In this document: one piece after another, positions 33,336 through 41,959 of the stretch
Layout: each line of letters starts with the position of its first letter
Numbering within the stretch: the first letter of the stretch is position 1
NCBI GenBank assembly: GCA_938074205.1
Contig: CALJES010000006.1
Coordinates: 1-64,000, forward strand
DNA from: an uncultured bacterium
GTDB taxonomy: Bacteria > Armatimonadota > UBA5829
Length of the DNA stretch: 64,000 nt
Direction of reading: 5' to 3'
The notes under the pieces: model-generated
Seen by the model: only the letters and a program-made list of their open reading frames with translations
What the model was told of the DNA's origin: nothing
Database searches by the model: none
Made by a program: the position numbers and the translations under genes

Positions 33336-34651
33336 CCGGTGTTGCAAAGGTGGATATTACGCCATCATCGCCTGTTTTGATGGACGGGATGATTCGTGAA
33401 CACCGGTCGACAGGTGTCCATGATCCGTTGTTTGCGCGCGCCTTGTACTTATCCTCCGACGGTCCCGAAAGGGCATGTGTTATAGTTTCAGTGGACATCT
33501 GTGCGATCCGAGCCGAGGACAGCTGCGCTGTCAGAAATGAAGCGTCGGCTCGAACATCCGTACCCGCGGAGAACATCATAGTCGCAGCGACCCATACGCA
33601 TTCAGGACCTGCTACTAAAGGGTTCTTCAATCCTGTTGAAAACGATTACGTCGCGCAGCTAAGAGCCCAGCTTGTTAAGCTCATAGAGCAAGCAGTATTG
33701 AACTCGAGGCGGGCAGTTGTCGGATGCGCAAGTGTTGAAGAAAGGACGATAAGTCACTACAGAAGACTCCTTGCTGACGATGGACACGTTGTGATGAACT
33801 GGGAACCGTGGCCCCTGGACCGAATAGCACGCCCATTAGGCGAACCTGATCCGGAGGTAGGAGTAATAGCAACTGCGGATGCCATGGATCCGAACACGTA
33901 CTTGTGTATATTGTTTAATCACGCAGGCCATCCAAACGTGATGTCAGGCGATAACTACCTGCTGAGCGCAGACTATCCCGGCTATGCCTGCGCCCAGATT
34001 GAGGGAGCGGTCGGCGGCATAGCAATGTTTGTCAATGGTGCTCAAGGATCTGTCGACATCGACGGGCTGCGAGATAGAGATTGGGGGGGAGTAGAACGAG
34101 CAGGAAGCGCACTGGCAAGGGTTGTAATAGACGCGCTCGGTAGAGTGAATCTGTGTTCCGACATGCCAATTGAAACCGCTGGGACTAGGTATTGCCTGCC
34201 TCGTCGACAACTGACGCGCGAAGAACTCGAGTGGGCGGAAGATATACTAGCTTTCACAAGAGGTAAAATCAAAGCACAGCCTGACGGAATCGGCGATGAC
34301 TTTAAGGCCGCCCTCTACAAGAAGCTTGCAACCGCCCAGGGTGAAGTAGAAGTTGAACAGACGTGCATTGCTATCGGCGATACTGCATTGATCAGTTTTC
34401 CCGGCGAGCTTTTCACCGAAATCGGCAAGCAAATCAAGTCAAAATCTCCTTTTACAAAGACTTACGTTATAGGGCTGGCTAATGGCTGCATCGGTTACGT
34501 TCCCACGCGCGAGGCGATATTCCAAGGAGGATACGAAGTAGATACTAGGCGAATCGATAACGACGCAGAGGATATAATTGTTCAGAAAAGTCTGGATCTA
34601 CTATACAAAACCTATACAGCAATACAAACAAGGGGTGAAGACAGTGTCTGA
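33329..34651 (+). CDS. Neutral/alkaline ceramidase N-terminal domain-like protein
   Basis: A 440-residue protein. VAKVDITPSSPVLMDG at the N-terminus, THTHSGP near residue 90 and FNHAGHPNVMSGDNYLLSAD near residue 195 match the neutral ceramidase catalytic domain (histidine zinc ligands). The C-terminal Ig-like half of true ceramidases is missing, and there is no signal peptide. Family members of this shorter cytoplasmic type occur in sugar-catabolism loci of Planctomycetota and related phyla, where the real substrate is not known and may be another amide. It overlaps the NagA-like gene by 7 bp and the aminotransferase gene by 8 bp, so all three are coupled. Confidence 0.8.
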   Translation: MVAGVAKVDITPSSPVLMDGMIREHRSTGVHDPLFARALYLSSDGPERACVIVSVDICAIRAEDSCAVRNEASARTSVPAENIIVAATHTHSGPATKGFFNPVENDYVAQLRAQLVKLIEQAVLNSRRAVVGCASVEERTISHYRRLLADDGHVVMNWEPWPLDRIARPLGEPDPEVGVIATADAMDPNTYLCILFNHAGHPNVMSGDNYLLSADYPGYACAQIEGAVGGIAMFVNGAQGSVDIDGLRDRDWGGVERAGSALARVVIDALGRVNLCSDMPIETAGTRYCLPRRQLTREELEWAEDILAFTRGKIKAQPDGIGDDFKAALYKKLATAQGEVEVEQTCIAIGDTALISFPGELFTEIGKQIKSKSPFTKTYVIGLANGCIGYVPTREAIFQGGYEVDTRRIDNDAEDIIVQKSLDLLYKTYTAIQTRGEDSV

Positions 34652-35975
34652 AAAGCTTGCAATTGACGGAGGACAGCCGGTAATCAGACGAGAGGAGATT
34701 AAGAACTGGCCCATTATTACAGACGAAGAGCGAAAACTGGTAAATGAAGTGCTCGACAGCGGGATTTTGTCGGGAGGCACGGCACCTCAGGTAACAGCAC
34801 TAGAAAGGGAATGGGCATCGTATACAGGGGCCAAGTACTGCCTAACGACCTGCAGCGGCACAGCTGCCTTGCACATGGCATTAGCGGCAGTCGGGGTAGG
34901 TCCAGGTGATGAGGTAATTACTTCTGCGTTCACGTTTCTAGCCTCAGCATCATGCGCCTTGCACCAGAACGCAATACCTGTTTTTGTAGACATAGATCCC
35001 AAAACCTACTGCATGGACCCAGTAAAGCTTGAAGCAGCCATTACTGAGCGAACCAAGGCTATAATCCCTGTTCATATTCAAGGTTGCCCAGCTGATATGG
35101 ATCCGATTCTCGAAATAGCGAAGAAATACAATCTGTATGTGATCGAGGATGCTTGCCAGGCTCATGGTGCTCTTTACAAGGGCAGGATGGTTGGTACGAT
35201 GGGACACGTCGGTGCATTTAGTCTTAATGCCCTTAAAAACCTCTGCGGCGGCGAAGGTGGATTATATATTACCGACAACGAAGAGTTTCTGAACAAGGGG
35301 ATGCTTATTCGCTGCTTCGGAGATGAGATTGACGAGGAAACACACCGCAGAAAGTATAATGCATCGATTCTAGGATATATGTATCGCAATCAGGAACTAC
35401 CAGCTGCGTTCGCTAGAGCACAGCTCAAACGCCTTGACGAATACAATGCTGCACGTATAGCAAATGCCGATTACCTTACTCGTGAACTTAGCAAGATTCC
35501 AGGCATTATACCGCCATACTGCCCACCTGGCTGTAAGCATGTCTACTTCATGTATAGCATACGATTCGATCCTGCTGCCGCGGGCGTCGAATGCGAGCCG
35601 AGGCGATTCAGAATAGCAGTTGAAAAGGCTCTCTATAAAGAAGGATTGTTGGTTGGTCAGTGGCAAACGATGCCTGTTCCGGCACAAGATATATTCCAGT
35701 CGAAACTCGGATATGGTGGAACCGGTTACCCATGGACGATAAACGAGTCTAAGGGCATAAAGTATGACTACAACCCAAATCAATTTCCTGTGACTCAGAT
35801 GCTTTGCGACACGTACACCGTCATTCACGGCATACATCCGCCGAACGGCAGGGAACAGATGGAAAAGTACGTCGCGGCATTCCAAAAAGTTTTCAGCCAG
35901 TTGGGCGTAGTTCTTGACCATGCAGACGACAAAATCTACCCGGGCTTCGACGGAGCCCTATATGGAGTGGGATAA
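34644..35975 (+). CDS. DegT/DnrJ/EryC1/StrS-family sugar aminotransferase
   Basis: A 443-residue PLP enzyme. The PLP lysine lies in FSLNALKNLCGGEGG, and EDACQAHGALY, SGTAALHMAL and ITSAFTF are further family signatures. Members aminate keto-sugars or keto-cyclitols with Glu or Gln; the length fits the scyllo-inosamine/StsC-like branch better than the 370-residue sugar branch. I place the start at GTG 34644, with AGGGGTG 6 bp upstream; an in-frame GTG at 34635 and a longer frame from 34578 overlap the previous gene more. With the next gene, a zinc dehydrogenase, it could oxidise and aminate (or the reverse) a cyclitol or amino sugar. Confidence 0.88.
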   Translation: MSEKLAIDGGQPVIRREEIKNWPIITDEERKLVNEVLDSGILSGGTAPQVTALEREWASYTGAKYCLTTCSGTAALHMALAAVGVGPGDEVITSAFTFLASASCALHQNAIPVFVDIDPKTYCMDPVKLEAAITERTKAIIPVHIQGCPADMDPILEIAKKYNLYVIEDACQAHGALYKGRMVGTMGHVGAFSLNALKNLCGGEGGLYITDNEEFLNKGMLIRCFGDEIDEETHRRKYNASILGYMYRNQELPAAFARAQLKRLDEYNAARIANADYLTRELSKIPGIIPPYCPPGCKHVYFMYSIRFDPAAAGVECEPRRFRIAVEKALYKEGLLVGQWQTMPVPAQDIFQSKLGYGGTGYPWTINESKGIKYDYNPNQFPVTQMLCDTYTVIHGIHPPNGREQMEKYVAAFQKVFSQLGVVLDHADDKIYPGFDGALYGVG

Positions 35976-35977
35976 GA

Positions 35978-37012
35978 ATGAAAAGCAGAGGACTATATGG
36001 TAGGAAATTTCTTGACATACAAGAGCGGATAACCGAACTGGCTCCTATAGATGAAGACCACGTATTAGTCAAAATTCACGCATGCGGTGTCTGCGGCACG
36101 GATGTCAACTTCGTACGCGACTGGGAAGAAGACTATATGCCGCTGGGACACGAAATAGCCGGAGAGGTTATAGAGGTTGGCAAGAACGTTAGAAGCGTGA
36201 AACCTGGCGACAAGGTCATTGTTGAGGACTGCACTATGTGCGGTATCTGCGTTGACTGTAAGAGCGGACACCCGGAACTGTGCCGGAATATGTACGACAT
36301 GCAAGGCCAACCAGGCATGGGAGAATACATGTCTGTCAGGTTTAATTCGCTTGACAGGTTCGAAGGCCTTGACTACGTGTCGGCTTGTTTAACGGAACCC
36401 CTCGCCGTGGCTCTCACGTCCGTCCAGCTTGCTGAGATACCGTTTGGCGCAAGCGTGGCAATTTTGGGAAACGGACCACTTGGATTAATGGCGGCAAGAT
36501 TGGCGAGAGTGCGGGGCGCCAGCTTCGTAGCCATTACCGGGCTTCCTAAAGATAATGAGCGCGAAAGAGCGCGGTTCTTCGCAGCAGAGAAAATCGGCTG
36601 CGATTTGATGATCGAAGTTGGGAAGCAAAGCGTTGAAGACGAGCTACTGAGTCGTTTTCCAAAAGGCATAGACCGCGTCATAGTCAGCTCCCCACCCGAA
36701 AGTATCTACGATGCTTTGAAGGTCATTCGTTTTGGAGGGATCATAACGTTTTTCGGACTGCACTTCGGCGGCAAGAGCACAATCAACGTAGACATCAACG
36801 ATCTAATATTCCGCAAGATAACGCTTCGGCCTGCATTTGCAGAACCCGCTATCAACTTTCCTGTTTCGATGAAATTATTACGAGAAAAAGTTGTAGATCC
36901 TGAACTGCTGATAACCCACACTTTCTCATTTGGCAGCGCACTCGATGTGTTTAGGGGGATCGTGGAGGGCAGCCAACCTATCGTGAAGGCTGTCATGACA
37001 CCAAATGCGTAA
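35978..37012 (+). CDS. Zinc-dependent alcohol/polyol dehydrogenase (MDR family)
   Basis: A 344-residue medium-chain dehydrogenase. The catalytic zinc site is Cys in CGVCGTD plus GHE (GHEIAGEV). The structural zinc is held by four Cys (EDCTMCGICVDCKSGHPELC). The NAD-binding domain has ILGNGPLGLMAARLA. It probably oxidises a sugar or cyclitol hydroxyl. The start ATG comes 2 bp after the aminotransferase stop with GGAGTGGG just before, so the two are coupled. The gene ends the five-gene unit; an extended -10 promoter for the next gene follows at 37033. Confidence 0.92.
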   Translation: MKSRGLYGRKFLDIQERITELAPIDEDHVLVKIHACGVCGTDVNFVRDWEEDYMPLGHEIAGEVIEVGKNVRSVKPGDKVIVEDCTMCGICVDCKSGHPELCRNMYDMQGQPGMGEYMSVRFNSLDRFEGLDYVSACLTEPLAVALTSVQLAEIPFGASVAILGNGPLGLMAARLARVRGASFVAITGLPKDNERERARFFAAEKIGCDLMIEVGKQSVEDELLSRFPKGIDRVIVSSPPESIYDALKVIRFGGIITFFGLHFGGKSTINVDINDLIFRKITLRPAFAEPAINFPVSMKLLREKVVDPELLITHTFSFGSALDVFRGIVEGSQPIVKAVMTPNA

Positions 37013-37032
37013 AGCAGCAAGCAAACTCACTG

Positions 37033-37041
37033 TGGTATAAT
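37033..37041 (+). promoter_or_regulatory. Extended -10 promoter before the transglycosylase gene
   Basis: TGGTATAAT (37033-37041), a perfect extended -10, 42 bp upstream of the transglycosylase ATG. No -35 is recognisable at 17 bp. Confidence 0.5.
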
Positions 37042-37082
37042 CCTAAGGGATTTCCTTGTGACGCTCGTTTAAGACCTCGCAT

Positions 37083-38096
37083 ATGACTCGTGGAAACAGC
37101 CACCTAAGATGCGTCATTCTCGTGCTTGGGATTGTATTCTTGAGCGGACAGGAAGCTCTGTGCACTACAGGCGCTCTCAGTGCCCGCGAGTACGCCACTT
37201 TGCGCAAGAAACTTGGGGCTATCCCTTTGGCGAAAGCTAAGGCAAATCCTGCCGACTGCTTGGGCAAAGTTACTGAGATTAGAGGTCGTATTGCAGGTGT
37301 TTCAAAGGGTAGCATTGGTACCACGATTATCATCTGCACTCGCGAAGACGACTCCTATCTGATTGACACCGACACACCGCCTGTAGAGAACCCCGGCCCT
37401 GCACTGGCCTGTTTAGTGCGACTAGGAGACACTTGTACCCATTCACTATCCGAACTCAAACTGATAGCGTTCACCTATGACTCTGAACTCAGACGATTAG
37501 AAGAAGCCTGGAGTCGTGCAGACGTGGTGAGATCGAGCGTCTCGCACACAAGAACCCAGTCTGCAGCTGACAACAACTCAAATAGAGTGAGGATATACTC
37601 CACAGAAGACCTCGTCCGCGCCTACAGGCAGGCGGTGAAGCAGTTCAACCCCAAACTGTCCGACTTCCAAGCGGATACCATCGCAAGGAGTATACTCGCA
37701 TTCAGTTATCGCTACGGGATTGACGCGCGGTTGGTCTGCGCTGTGATCCTGGCGGAATCTCGATTTCGAATCACCGCTACGTCGCCTGCAGGTGCGATTG
37801 GGCTAGGTCAGCTTATGCCTACTACGGCGGCCGGACTTGGGGTAAGCAATGCTTTCGACCCTGTGGAGAATATCTATGGCTCAGTAAGATACATCAGGAG
37901 CATGCTGGATCGGATGTCAGGCGGGAAGAAATGGAGTGAGCTCAGCTGGGGCGAACTCGCACTTGCACTTGCCGCTTATAATGCGGGGCCGGGAACTGTT
38001 AAGAAACATGGCGGGATTCCGCCGTATCGCGAAACTCGGAACTACGTGCAAAAGGTTATTTCCATATATAAGCAGCTGTGCGGAGTTAAAGGGTAG
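37083..38096 (+). CDS. Soluble lytic transglycosylase-like (SLT) exported protein
   Basis: A 337-residue protein with a signal peptide (about residues 1-26). Residues ~30-140 are a small domain of unknown type (an OB-like region around DCLGKVTEIRGRIAG). Residues ~190-335 form the SLT lysozyme-like domain: AVILAESRFR with the catalytic Glu, SPAGAIGLGQLMP, and LAAYNAGPG. It cleaves peptidoglycan with formation of 1,6-anhydroMurNAc. The stop overlaps the GTG of the next gene by one base. Confidence 0.9.
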   Translation: MTRGNSHLRCVILVLGIVFLSGQEALCTTGALSAREYATLRKKLGAIPLAKAKANPADCLGKVTEIRGRIAGVSKGSIGTTIIICTREDDSYLIDTDTPPVENPGPALACLVRLGDTCTHSLSELKLIAFTYDSELRRLEEAWSRADVVRSSVSHTRTQSAADNNSNRVRIYSTEDLVRAYRQAVKQFNPKLSDFQADTIARSILAFSYRYGIDARLVCAVILAESRFRITATSPAGAIGLGQLMPTTAAGLGVSNAFDPVENIYGSVRYIRSMLDRMSGGKKWSELSWGELALALAAYNAGPGTVKKHGGIPPYRETRNYVQKVISIYKQLCGVKG

Positions 38097-38506
38097 TGAT
38101 AGGGGCAGTGCACACGGTCGTAGGGGCAGCAATGGGTGCTCTCGCCAAAAGCAAATTGCGAGCGTTTCTGACCGGCGTAGTATCTCATCTGATCACTGAT
38201 GCTCTTCCTCATAAAGACTACAGCCCGGCAGCAGAACTGTCACTACTAGGCGCAGCACTAAGCGGTGTGGCAGCTTGGAAAGGAATTGATTCGCCCGAGT
38301 TCTGGGGAGCAGTCGGAGGAATACTTCCGGATGCGGAACACGCACTCGAATTGGCAGGATACATTGATGCCGAACACAAAGTATTTCCCACACATTTTGC
38401 GGCCGGAAGGTATCACGGGAGAAAAACCCAAGACCGGCGGTTGCAGCTTCTCGTAACAGCAGCATCTCTACTGATTCTGCTTGCAACATACAAATGCAAG
38501 AAATAG
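38096..38506 (+). CDS. Small membrane-associated protein of unknown function
   Basis: A 136-residue protein starting at a GTG that shares its G with the upstream TAG. It has hydrophobic segments near residues 5-20 (VVGAAMGALA), 48-62 and 118-132, and conserved-looking His/Asp patches HLITDALPHKDY and ILPDAEHALE. These recall the small YdjM/DUF457-type membrane hydrolase family, which carries His/Asp clusters, but I could not confirm this. It is coupled to the transglycosylase gene. Confidence 0.6.
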   Translation: MIGAVHTVVGAAMGALAKSKLRAFLTGVVSHLITDALPHKDYSPAAELSLLGAALSGVAAWKGIDSPEFWGAVGGILPDAEHALELAGYIDAEHKVFPTHFAAGRYHGRKTQDRRLQLLVTAASLLILLATYKCKK

Positions 38507-38724
38507 TTTATGCCAAGAGATGAGCTAGTCAGGACCTGCGAATCCCAATTAACCCTGCGTTTAGAGCTTGAATCTCCGCTTACTGTGCTAGCATGGTCCA
38601 AATTGAAGTACAATCATCCCGATGCGCGGTTCGATACTGTTTTTGGGAGATTTTGCTTGCTGTAGCACCGTTGCGTCTGACAAAGAATGAGCGTAAGATA
38701 TTGGCTAACAAAACACTGCTACCT

Positions 38725-39297
38725 GTGAGGTGGACCTTGAGAAGACTTTTGATCGCTACGACAATCCTTGTTCTCGCCACATTGCAAACATACGGCCAAG
38801 ACGAAAAGCCTCCTTTGGATATTCCCGTGTATCCAGGCGGATCCACGACAATGGAAGTCAATATGACGGCCGAGGAGTTAATGAATTTGATAACGGCGAT
38901 TATGCCCTCGATAGCTGAGAAGTTCGGCCCGTTGGGGATGGCTATTTCACCCGAAGAGCTGGCGGATGTGGTGAGAGATGTTAGAAGAATCCAGTATGTG
39001 CAAGTAGATGTTCCGAAGTCTTCCATAACTTTGGATCAAATAGCAGATTTCTACTCGAAAAAACTGCCCCGGGGGGAGTGGTCACGCGTGATCTGGATGC
39101 GAGACGAAGCAAGTGCGGCAACGCTGTACGCACAACCAAACACTCGACAGATATACGGCTTCCGAGTTTCCAGTACCAAGCAAGACGACACCATAGTAAG
39201 ACAGGCGCAAGTTTTCAAGCTCGAAGGCAAAGTCGATTACGTGAAAGCAGTCAAGCTCTTCGCCAAGGTAGGAGTCGAACTAATGCTGCGACCGTGA
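38725..39297 (+). CDS. Exported protein of unknown function
   Basis: About 190 residues from a GTG at 38725, giving a convincing signal peptide (MRWTLRRLLIATTILVLA, cut near TYGQ). A TTG at 38737 with AGGTGG just upstream is equally possible, and the frame is open back to 38593 without signal-peptide character. The mature part has a DIPVYPGG motif near its start and a domain around VQVDVPKSSITLDQIADFYSKKLP. This layout is like secreted proteins that score a protein-stability term, but I do not recognise a function. It precedes the NAPRTase gene by 14 bp. Confidence 0.65.
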   Translation: MRWTLRRLLIATTILVLATLQTYGQDEKPPLDIPVYPGGSTTMEVNMTAEELMNLITAIMPSIAEKFGPLGMAISPEELADVVRDVRRIQYVQVDVPKSSITLDQIADFYSKKLPRGEWSRVIWMRDEASAATLYAQPNTRQIYGFRVSSTKQDDTIVRQAQVFKLEGKVDYVKAVKLFAKVGVELMLRP

Positions 39298-39311
39298 GAG
39301 GAGGTACACTT

Positions 39312-40472
39312 GTGCGCACAGCAACAGAGCAAGAGATCGCGTCCGGCAAGACTACAGACGTGTATTTTCAGCGCACTGCTGAGATATTGACTGGGCTGGG
39401 GATACATAAGGTAGTAAGTGCAGAAGTGAAAGCGGCCTCTCTGCCGGAGAGCATCTCTTGGGGCGTAGCGTGCGGTGTTCACGACGTCTTACGACTTTTG
39501 GAAGGTCGAAAAGTCGATGTGGAGGCAGTGCAGGAAGGGACTATTTTTGGTCCTGACCAGCCGATACTGCAGATAACCGGTGACTATCTGGAATTCTGCA
39601 CTCTAGAAACAGCTCTCCTGGGCTACCTGTGTCTACAGAGTGGTGTTGCGACCAAGGCAGCCAGGTGCCGTAAAGCTGCAGGAAACCGATTTCTGGCAAG
39701 TTTCGGCGCAAGGCGCATGCACCCGGCTTTGGCCCCTGTCATCGATCGCGCTGCCTATATCGGTGGGTGCGACGGGGTTTCGGTGGTTCTTTCAGCAGAG
39801 CTGCTGGGCATAAAACCTTCGGGTACGATGCCTCACGCCCTGGTCATAGTTCTCGGAGACGTTGCTGAAGCTATAAGGCAGTTCGATTCGATAATAGACC
39901 GAGACGTTCCTCGGATAGCTTTGGTAGATACGTTTTCTGACGAGAAAGCAGAAGCCGTGCGAGCAGCAGAGGCCATCGGCAAGAAGCTGGCAGGTGTGCG
40001 CCTTGACACACCTGGCTCTCGGCGCGGCGATATGGCGAAAATACTCGAAGAGGTACGTTGGGAGTTGAATCTGCGCGGTTACGAGCATGTGAAGATCATG
40101 GTCAGCGGCGGACTGGACGAGGATGAGATTCTGCACCTTAACCCATTCGCTGACGGCTATGGAGTTGGAACAGCGATCTCAAACGCGCGGACGATAGATT
40201 TTGCGCTTGACATTATTGAGGTAGAAGGAAGGCCTATTGCAAAGCGGGGCAAGAAGTCAGGGCGTAAACAGGTTCTGCGCTGTGAAAAGTGTTTCAGCAG
40301 CATTGTTGTTCCATACAACTACCCGAAAGTACTACTACAATGCGAATGCGGCGAAAAACGAAGTGAACTCCTCAAACCCGTGATAACAAGCGGCACACTT
40401 ACGGCAAGTTTCAAAAGTGACAAAGAGGTCAGGCAGTTTGTGCTTGAGCAGTTGAATTGCGTTGAAATATAG
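39312..40472 (+). CDS. pncB: Nicotinate phosphoribosyltransferase
   Basis: A 386-residue type II phosphoribosyltransferase of the archaeal/Thermoplasma-like NAPRTase group. Key pieces are TDVYFQRTAEIL at the N-terminus, GARRMHPALAP, GGCDGVS, LVDTFSDEK, RLDTPGSRRGD and MVSGGLDEDEI. The C-terminus carries a zinc-ribbon (CEKCFSS...CECGEKR), as in the zinc-knuckle NAPRTase of Thermoplasma. It makes nicotinate mononucleotide from nicotinate and PRPP in NAD salvage. I chose the GTG at 39312 because GAGGAGGT lies 6 bp upstream. The frame is open well before it, but that part overlaps the previous gene. Confidence 0.9.
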   Translation: MRTATEQEIASGKTTDVYFQRTAEILTGLGIHKVVSAEVKAASLPESISWGVACGVHDVLRLLEGRKVDVEAVQEGTIFGPDQPILQITGDYLEFCTLETALLGYLCLQSGVATKAARCRKAAGNRFLASFGARRMHPALAPVIDRAAYIGGCDGVSVVLSAELLGIKPSGTMPHALVIVLGDVAEAIRQFDSIIDRDVPRIALVDTFSDEKAEAVRAAEAIGKKLAGVRLDTPGSRRGDMAKILEEVRWELNLRGYEHVKIMVSGGLDEDEILHLNPFADGYGVGTAISNARTIDFALDIIEVEGRPIAKRGKKSGRKQVLRCEKCFSSIVVPYNYPKVLLQCECGEKRSELLKPVITSGTLTASFKSDKEVRQFVLEQLNCVEI

Positions 40473-40567
40473 CGCGCCGGTTATCTGTTCCGCTACAAAC
40501 AGGACGCAGGACTTTATATTGGTTGCGAAAGTTCTGACGTAGCAAATAAGCCAAGAGGTGATACGAT

Positions 40568-41911
40568 GTGTCGCTAATGAGTCGACGTGATTTTCTAGTG
40601 AATTGTGCCTCAGCTGTTGCAGCGTCATCGGTCCTAAGCACGGTATATGGCTTGGAAGCTCCGAAGCAGCGCAAACCCAATATGATCTTTATTCTTGCTG
40701 ACGACCTCGGTTATGGAGACCTAGGCTGCTATGGTCAACAGATGATAAAAACACCCTATCTTGATCGTATGGCTCGCGAAGGCGTGCGGTTCACACAATG
40801 CTATGCCGGCAGCGCTGTTTGCGCGCCCTCGAGATGTGCTCTTATGGTAGGACAACACACTGGCCACTGCACCGTCCGAGGTAACGCGCTTGTTCCTTTG
40901 AAACCCGAAGACATTACGGTTGCCGAAGTTTTGAAAAACGCAGGATATGCTACGGCGCTAATCGGAAAATGGGGACTTGGCGAGCCTGGCACAACAGGGG
41001 TACCAAACAAGAAGGGCTTTGATTACTTTTTCGGCTATCTTAATCAAAAACACGCGCACGATTACTATACGGACTACCTGTGGCGAAACGAAGAGCGGGT
41101 AAGTATTCCTCCAGGCACGTACTCGCACGACCTGTTCACTAAGGAAGCACTTGAATGGATTCGGGGTAGTGCAGACAAGTCTTTCTTCTTGTACCTCGCT
41201 TACACAATTCCTCACGCTAACAACGAAATGGGGAACGAAGGAATGCAGGTTCCCAGTGATTACCCTTATTCTAACGAGCCTTGGCCCCAACCCCAGAGAA
41301 ATCACGCAGCTATGATTACTCGAATGGACCGCGACATCGGTCGGCTGATGAACTTACTTTGGGAGTTAGGCTTGGAGCAGGACACCATAGTCTTCTTCTC
41401 GAGCGATAATGGCCCGCATAGAGAAGGAGGCGGCGACCCGGACTTCTTTGATTCCAACGGTCCGCTACGGGGCATTAAACGCGATCTTTATGAAGGTGGC
41501 ATCCGAGTTCCTATGATCGTACGCTGGCCTGGCAAAATAAAGGCGGGACGAGTCAGCAATCAGGTTTGGGCATTTTGGGATTTTCTCCCAACCGCTGCCG
41601 AAATAGCCGGCACACGGCCACCCAGCGGTATTGACGGCATATCGATGCTGCCGGCAATGCTTGATGGGAGACAGAGAGATCACGAATATTTGTATTGGGA
41701 GTTTCACGAGCGCGGTTTCAGCCAAGCTGTTCGGTTTGGCAAATGGAAGGCTGTTCGACTGGGCAAAGACAAGCCTATTGAGATATATGACCTTGAGTCC
41801 GATATAGGCGAAACTCACGATCTTGCAGAAAATCGACCTGATCTTGTTCACAAGGCAGCAGAAATAATGGAGTCCGCTCGAACACCATCAGAACACTGGC
41901 CTGGTAAATAA
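40568..41911 (+). CDS. Exported sulfatase (arylsulfatase A-like)
   Basis: A 447-residue sulfatase. A Tat signal is present (SRRDFLVNCASAVAAS). The metal-binding start is NMIFILADDLGYGDLGCYG. The formylglycine motif is C85-A-P-S-R89 (Cys type, activated by FGE), with further conserved pieces IGKWGLG, FFSSDNGPH and GKWKAVR. It should hydrolyse sulfate esters of polysaccharides or aryl sulfates outside the cytoplasm. The start is a GTG behind AGAGGTGAT; an ATG three codons later is possible. No FGE gene is in the window. Confidence 0.93.
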   Translation: MSLMSRRDFLVNCASAVAASSVLSTVYGLEAPKQRKPNMIFILADDLGYGDLGCYGQQMIKTPYLDRMAREGVRFTQCYAGSAVCAPSRCALMVGQHTGHCTVRGNALVPLKPEDITVAEVLKNAGYATALIGKWGLGEPGTTGVPNKKGFDYFFGYLNQKHAHDYYTDYLWRNEERVSIPPGTYSHDLFTKEALEWIRGSADKSFFLYLAYTIPHANNEMGNEGMQVPSDYPYSNEPWPQPQRNHAAMITRMDRDIGRLMNLLWELGLEQDTIVFFSSDNGPHREGGGDPDFFDSNGPLRGIKRDLYEGGIRVPMIVRWPGKIKAGRVSNQVWAFWDFLPTAAEIAGTRPPSGIDGISMLPAMLDGRQRDHEYLYWEFHERGFSQAVRFGKWKAVRLGKDKPIEIYDLESDIGETHDLAENRPDLVHKAAEIMESARTPSEHWPGK

Positions 41912-41959
41912 AACTGGCAGCGACCAACGCAGGCGGCTGTTTAGTCTGGAGGCACTTGC

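Noticed and set aside
38510-38665. 51-codon plus-strand frame between the membrane-associated gene and the exported protein
   Set aside because: The peptide looks reasonable, but there is no Shine-Dalgarno and it overlaps the next frame; not enough support to call.
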